64,000 nucleotides of DNA, taken from NCBI GenBank assembly GCA_045126215.1, contig JBGVOD010000006.1, positions 1 through 64,000 of the forward strand, given 5' to 3'. Every line of letters starts with the position of its first letter. The first letter of the stretch is position 1. The DNA is from SVEL01 sp045126215. Its GTDB lineage: Bacteria; Bacillota; Clostridia; Lachnospirales; Lachnospiraceae. Made by a program: the position numbers and the translations under genes. Below, piece by piece: positions 62,200 through 64,000 of the stretch. The notes beneath the pieces were generated by a model, which worked only from the letters and a program-made list of their open reading frames with translations, searched no databases and was not told the origin of the DNA.

Positions 62200-63432
62200 T
62201 TAGTTTGTTGCACCTGCATATTCAGTAAATGTAAATGGTGTTGTAGGTGTTGCAGGATAAAGTGATGAATCAATATTATAGAAACCTATAACAGTAGTTG
62301 AAGAATATTCTGCAATCTGTGCATCAGTCGCCATATATCCATTAAAATAATATCTTCGTCTTGTTGCATCAAAATGATAATATGTCTCACCATCATCAAA
62401 GCTTACTAATAACCAATAATGGTGATCATTTCTAACACCTGGTGCTCTTTCTACATCAATTGTCTTTGCACCTATTGCCTCAAGCAATATCTTTGCCACA
62501 CTGAAGTATGTATAGCAATCACCACTTAAATTAGTAATACCTCTGTATGCTTCCAATCTATAATCTCCCTTTTGGGAATCTCCTGTATATGCAATATTAT
62601 CATAAGTGTAATTATATATTGCATACCCCTTCTGCTCAATTGTCATATCGTCTTTTATAATGTTTGAAAGAACTTTATTAACAGCCTCTTCAATCATCTC
62701 ATCATTTACACCATCTTTTTCAAAGAAATAAGTAGCTGTAGCTGTGGCTGTATTACCACTCTTGTCCTTTGCTGTATATACAACCTCGTAACTTCCTTCA
62801 ACAGGTTTTGCTGTTTCATCCATAACAATCTTTGAATTATCAACAGTTATACTTACTTCACCCTCTTTTTCATCAATGGCTTTTACACCCTTAAGGTAAG
62901 TAATATTATCACCAATATTGAAATGTCTGTCTGTAACTCCTGAAAAAACAGGCGCATCCTTATCAACATATAATGTTAAGTTCGAAACAAAATCTTTTGT
63001 AGCACCATCTACCGTTGTAATCTTTATATCAACAGTTTTTTTGCCTTCTTTTGTAACATCTACTTTATCCTTGAATTCATATTTAGCTCCTTCAATATTC
63101 TCAGGATTGTCAATGAATTCATCTGCTGTTATTTCTACCCCAACAGGCCACTCAATATCTTTTGTTTTTATATTTGCAGTAAAAGGAATAGTTGTTGTCT
63201 GTGCTACTCCATCTCCACTTAATAAATCTTTTGAAAGAAATACAATAGCAATAATACCAAATACACTTACAGCTAAAAGAACTATTATAGCAAAGAAATG
63301 AGAAGCATTGCTTTTCTGTTTCTTTCTTGCATGCTTACTATTATTCTTTGGAGCATTTGCTCTGTTTCTGGTTGTATTTGAACTATTTCTTGTAGTATTT
63401 GATTTATTTCTTGAAACATTATTAGAAGACAT
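62200..63432 (-). CDS. Membrane-anchored transglutaminase-like protein with Ig-like domain
   Basis: This 410-residue protein has a basic, Asn/Ser-rich cytoplasmic N-terminus with repeats (SNTTRNSSNTTRNRAN), one membrane helix (FFAIIVLLAVSVFGIIAIVFL), an Ig/HYR-like domain (GSYEVVYTAKDKSGNTATATA) and a transglutaminase-like domain. Its triad is Cys in LSGDCYTYFSVAK, His in NDHHYWLLVSF and Asp in YYHFDATRRR. It is the first visible gene of the Dlt-like operon. Confidence 0.9.
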   Translation of the reverse strand: MSSNNVSRNKSNTTRNSSNTTRNRANAPKNNSKHARKKQKSNASHFFAIIVLLAVSVFGIIAIVFLSKDLLSGDGVAQTTTIPFTANIKTKDIEWPVGVEITADEFIDNPENIEGAKYEFKDKVDVTKEGKKTVDIKITTVDGATKDFVSNLTLYVDKDAPVFSGVTDRHFNIGDNITYLKGVKAIDEKEGEVSITVDNSKIVMDETAKPVEGSYEVVYTAKDKSGNTATATATYFFEKDGVNDEMIEEAVNKVLSNIIKDDMTIEQKGYAIYNYTYDNIAYTGDSQKGDYRLEAYRGITNLSGDCYTYFSVAKILLEAIGAKTIDVERAPGVRNDHHYWLLVSFDDGETYYHFDATRRRYYFNGYMATDAQIAEYSSTTVIGFYNIDSSLYPATPTTPFTFTEYAGATN

Positions 63433-63539
63433 AACCTGTTTCCTTTCCTTTTATTTTGTCATAATTGCACACTTAGTGAAAATTATATTACTATTACAAG
63501 CATTTTTCAATATCGAAACACAAAAAAAAGGAGGAGTTT

Positions 63540-64000
63540 TCACTCTACTCCTGCACCTTTTTTTGCCAATTCATCAGCCATATCATTATATTTGTTTGAT
63601 GAATGTGCCTTTACCTTAATAAAAAAAATATTTATAAGTTTTTTTGCCTCTAAATAAAACTGCTGATATTTTATTGTTCCTGCCTTATTTGCTTTCCACT
63701 CTCCCGTACACCATTTGGCGATTCCTTCATAGTCATGATATATCTCTATGCTCTTAAGACCCTTTTCTATTGCATAAGATATAGCAATCTCTGACGCTTT
63801 AATCTCTCCTGCAACATTTCTCATAGCACTGAGATTCTCATCTCTAAAACCTTTGTAAATCTTTTCAAGCTGTCCATTATGTATAAAAACAACACCTGAA
63901 CCAAAATCACCTGTAGCAATATTATAGCTGCCATCCACATAAGCAATAGCCTCATTTTCAGACATACTATCTATCTTTTCGTCAATATCTGCGCTTTCTT
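63540..64000 (-). CDS. RNase H family protein (5' truncated by window edge)
   Basis: The frame is open to the window edge (ESADIDEKIDSMSENEAIAYVDG), so the gene begins outside, probably with a viroplasmin-like RNA-binding domain as in related RNase H1 proteins. The catalytic acidic residues are Asp in AYVDGSYN, Glu in VAGEIKASE, Asp in EIYHDYEGIAKW and Asp in NDMADELAKKG. It degrades RNA in RNA-DNA hybrids. The ATG at 63965 is internal in this reading. Confidence 0.9.
   Translation of the reverse strand, partial: ESADIDEKIDSMSENEAIAYVDGSYNIATGDFGSGVVFIHNGQLEKIYKGFRDENLSAMRNVAGEIKASEIAISYAIEKGLKSIEIYHDYEGIAKWCTGEWKANKAGTIKYQQFYLEAKKLINIFFIKVKAHSSNKYNDMADELAKKGAGVE

Overview
The window looks like chromosomal DNA of a low-GC Firmicute, most likely a member of the Lachnospiraceae. 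AT-rich codon use, strong AGGAGG-type ribosome binding sites, consensus TTGACA/TATAAT promoters, a T-box, GatCAB with AspRS, LL-diaminopimelate aminotransferase and a small DUF6472-type protein all fit. No genus is claimed. Most of the window is ordinary core genome on the minus strand. The exceptions are one GC-rich repeat island beside a tRNA gene and a few leader regions that look regulatory.

Layout: 1-1290 is the 3' end of a hybrid histidine kinase. 1308-2999 is nifS-nifU (Fe-S cluster assembly). 3098-7376 is a MarR regulator, its operator and a heterodimeric ABC multidrug exporter. 7526-13945 is a compact minus-strand operon (ABC-2 ATPase, two permeases, GH31 glycosidase, MATE pump) preceded by a roughly 540-nt leader with its own promoter, a 20-codon upstream ORF with a perfect Shine-Dalgarno sequence, and a terminator-like hairpin. 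14555-18585 holds a DUF6472 protein, a cation/proton antiporter, a DUF4430 surface protein and pyruvate kinase. 18919-20375 holds an HD-domain protein, a GC-rich hairpin-repeat island, tRNA-Gly(GCC) and a decayed DUF4143 gene. 20577-26785 is cell-envelope and housekeeping material (polysaccharide deacetylase-like protein, amidase, HAD phosphatase, GNAT, signal peptidase I). 27026-31253 holds a LytTR regulator, rpoD, a lipid kinase, a SEC-C protein and an unknown protein.

31240-33800 is a CDF metal exporter with a riboswitch-like terminated leader, then purB. 33985-38769 is a PilZ protein followed by the MoxR-DUF58-transglutaminase operon. 39001-40889 is a second MATE pump and a CarD-type regulator. 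41039-46484 is the T-box-aspS-gatC-gatA-gatB block, in which the T-box specifier reads as AAC (Asn). 46590-50666 is a repeat-bearing transglutaminase lipoprotein and a large protein with a cyclic-nucleotide-binding-like N-terminus. 50795-54981 is a flavin reductase-like protein, a 37-bp degenerate tandem array, dapL, and glnA with an ANTAR regulator behind a terminator-bearing leader. 55026-63432 is a long Dlt-like envelope operon: transglutaminase-like protein, Asp/Glu racemase, adenylation enzyme, carrier protein, MBOAT, a SGNH-like protein with Cys in the nucleophile position, a lipoprotein and an L,D-transpeptidase. 63540-64000 is a 5'-truncated RNase H.

The best leads for undescribed biology are the upstream-ORF leader of the efflux/GH31 operon, the racemase-containing Dlt-like operon, the tRNA-linked GC-rich hairpin repeats, and the structured leaders of the CDF, aspS-gatCAB and glnA transcripts. 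All family calls come from reading motifs by eye; no database search was run.
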